From: Daejeonella rubra
Lineage (GTDB): Bacteria; Bacteroidota; Bacteroidia; Sphingobacteriales; Sphingobacteriaceae
Assembly (NCBI RefSeq): GCF_900103545.1
Contig: NZ_FNHH01000010.1
Location: 1-64,000 of the forward strand
Direction of reading: 5' to 3'
DNA length: 64,000 nucleotides
Shown one piece after another: positions 62,708 through 64,000 of the stretch (position 1 is its first letter; every line of letters begins with the position of its first letter). The notes beneath the pieces are model-generated. The model was given only the letters and a program-made list of their open reading frames with translations, did no database searches and was not told where the DNA came from. The position numbers were made by a program, and so were the translations under genes.

Positions 62708-63701
62708 AGGAGGCAGTTTGTAATGCATTGAAAATTTGAACCTGTCCTGCGATTGTCGCTTTATCTATTAGATCAGGCTGAATATAGGTTGTATTGAATT
62801 TCAGGGAAATAGCTTCGGCTGCAAGCTTATAATGATCATAAAGATGTTTTCCGCTGCAGATAACTAAACGGTCATAATTTCCATCTTTTAGCTGTCTGAG
62901 TTCCGAACCGATCAATAAGCCGCTTAGGTAAAAGGAATTCTGTTCTTTTGAGAACTGCCCAAATAACTGCCCGGTACGGACTGTAAATAAGCTATGTAAA
63001 AGTGAGGAAGTCCCCGAAACCTCCACTCCTTTTAAAAAGGCATTAATATCTACCTGATCTTTCAAACCAGCGCCAGAGCCGCCTAAGACAGAGTCCTTTA
63101 AAATACTGTGCTCGCACAGAATATTATAGATCTCACCAGTCATAAATGTCTGAAAATCAGTCACAAAACCATCCTTAACAACAATATGCTTGGAATGGGT
63201 ACCCGGGAAAACAAAAATTATTTCTTCTGAACCATGAATAGTAATCTCATTTAGTTTGAGCAGACCAATTAATTGAGCTTCTTCACCACGCATCACATCT
63301 TCATGACTTTTCACACCTGAAACCAGGACCAATGGGCTTTTGGCACCATTAAAATCCTTAAAGCTCCTAACTGAGGCCTGGCTTCCCTTACTGTCAAAGG
63401 GAAGTTCTGCATATGGAATTTCTTCCATTCCTATTGAGGAAGAAGCCATTCCGGATACAATGACAGGAATATTATCCAGAGAAAACGATGACTTTTTTGC
63501 CAATTCCCCGATGCTGCCTTTTAAGATTGCTGCATAAAAATCAAAGCGTTTAAGCTCATTCTGTTCTTTCCAGGCTCTGAATGTACCTGCAACACCATCT
63601 TTAGAAAGGAGTTCGGCCAAAACCCTATAATCTTTTCTTTCAACAAGCCTTAATCTGAATGAAGTAGTGCCCCAATCACAGCATAAAATATATTTATCCA
63701 T
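62700..63701 (-). CDS. dgoK: 2-dehydro-3-deoxygalactonokinase
   Basis: 333 aa, DgoK family. It phosphorylates 2-keto-3-deoxygalactonate with ATP. Landmarks: CCDWGTTSFRLRLV at residues 6-19, VIVSGMASSSIGMEE, LVSGVKSHEDVMRGEEAQLIGL (landmarks near 135-155), FVFPGTHSKHIVV near 170 and DFQTFMTGEIYNIL near 185. The start is ATG 63701; an extension to 63719 begins with TTG. It overlaps dgoA by 8 bp, so the two are translationally coupled. The sialidase-like gene is 24 bp upstream. Confidence 0.93.
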   Translation of the reverse strand: MDKYILCCDWGTTSFRLRLVERKDYRVLAELLSKDGVAGTFRAWKEQNELKRFDFYAAILKGSIGELAKKSSFSLDNIPVIVSGMASSSIGMEEIPYAELPFDSKGSQASVRSFKDFNGAKSPLVLVSGVKSHEDVMRGEEAQLIGLLKLNEITIHGSEEIIFVFPGTHSKHIVVKDGFVTDFQTFMTGEIYNILCEHSILKDSVLGGSGAGLKDQVDINAFLKGVEVSGTSSLLHSLFTVRTGQLFGQFSKEQNSFYLSGLLIGSELRQLKDGNYDRLVICSGKHLYDHYKLAAEAISLKFNTTYIQPDLIDKATIAGQVQIFNALQTASYE

Positions 63702-63725
63702 CAAACTATCAATTCTCAATTCAAA

Positions 63726-64000
63726 TTATTTCTTATTGACTCTATTTTTAAACACAGCTGATGAATTGCCATTCAGAATATCATTCTCTGTGAATCTGCA
63801 ATACAAAATATCCCGGGCACCGGTTCTTTCACGATCAAAAACAACATGAATATTGCCATCATTTGTCTGATCAGCATCAGGATAAGACACATTTTCGCGT
63901 GAATCAAGCAATAATTTATGAGGCCAGGTTTTTCCTCCATCTTTTGAAAGAAAAGCAGTCATTTTATTACGTGTGGTGCTATTATTACTTACCAGCAATA
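63726..64000 (-). CDS. Sialidase/BNR-repeat protein, C-terminal part (cut by window edge)
   Basis: About 90 residues, the 3' end of a gene whose start lies beyond the window. It has an Asp-box (SKDGGKTW) and a second blade with YPDADQTNDGNIHVVFDRER, as in sialidase-fold six-bladed propellers. Without the N-terminus the activity (sialidase or another glycosidase or non-enzymatic BNR protein) is open. It is the first gene visible of the operon with dgoK, dgoA and the MFS transporter, so it may release the sugar or acid that they use. Confidence 0.8.
   Translation of the reverse strand, partial: LLVSNNSTTRNKMTAFLSKDGGKTWPHKLLLDSRENVSYPDADQTNDGNIHVVFDRERTGARDILYCRFTENDILNGNSSAVFKNRVNKK

Noticed and set aside
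1..64000. CRISPR array, tRNA, rRNA, riboswitch.
   Set aside because: No regular spacer-repeat pattern, CCA-ended cloverleaf or known leader was recognised by eye. A covariance-model scan would be decisive.

Overview
The window looks like a chromosomal piece of a Bacteroidota bacterium, most likely family Sphingobacteriaceae (Pedobacter-like). Reasons: low GC, SusC/SusD outer-membrane pairs, a DUF6266 protein, a long Lgt, a two-domain NifU/Nfu protein and very few Shine-Dalgarno sites. No rRNA, tRNA or CRISPR array was recognised.

Left part (1-10 kb): the edge of an IS982-type transposase and a shortened TetR regulator, then housekeeping genes: purB, an Nfu scaffold, a heme-binding protein, inositol monophosphatase, lgt, mtaB and ubiX. 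A compact repeat element carrying a GIY-YIG nuclease follows (7476-8016), then a ThuA-domain protein and a DEAD-box-like helicase whose catalytic motifs are degenerate.

Accessory island (10.4-16.3 kb): DUF6266 protein, a HipA-like kinase translationally coupled to a DUF3037-like protein, a secreted protein, a HEPN protein with an R-x4-H motif, a small ORF, and the decayed 3' ends of hsdS and of a Fic-like gene. It reads as a partly decayed defence or restriction-modification locus. A DUF2130 coiled-coil protein closes it.

Middle (16-30 kb): a methyltransferase, a YncE propeller/phosphoesterase fusion, a LacX-type epimerase, a canonical RhlE-like helicase, pyrG, yidC, small lipoproteins including a DUF2202 protein, a membrane dipeptidase, a 0.74-kb gene-free MITE-like element (28661-29404) and a HAD phosphatase.

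Right part (30-64 kb): a long catabolic region, all on the minus strand. Read in the direction of transcription it runs: sialidase-like protein (cut by the edge), dgoK, dgoA, hexuronate-type MFS transporter, exported RraA-like protein, TMEM220-like protein, CBM9-like protein, SusC/SusD, SusC/SusD plus a recent second copy of that SusD, a CRTAC1-like VCBS/UnbV lipoprotein, a cytochrome c-PQQ sugar dehydrogenase fusion, a Tat-type exported SelA/DgaE-like PLP enzyme, a vanadium haloperoxidase-like lipoprotein, a lipoprotein cytochrome c, an SMP-30 lactonase-like protein, an exported RidA, cytochrome c plus PQQ sugar dehydrogenase, a second exported RraA and a BASS-type transporter. Most of the chemistry is predicted outside the cytoplasm. 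My reading (inference) is an oxidative cell-envelope route: sugar or amino sugar -> lactone -> (amino)aldonate -> 2-keto-3-deoxy acid, then uptake, phosphorylation by DgoK and cleavage by DgoA to pyruvate and glyceraldehyde 3-phosphate.
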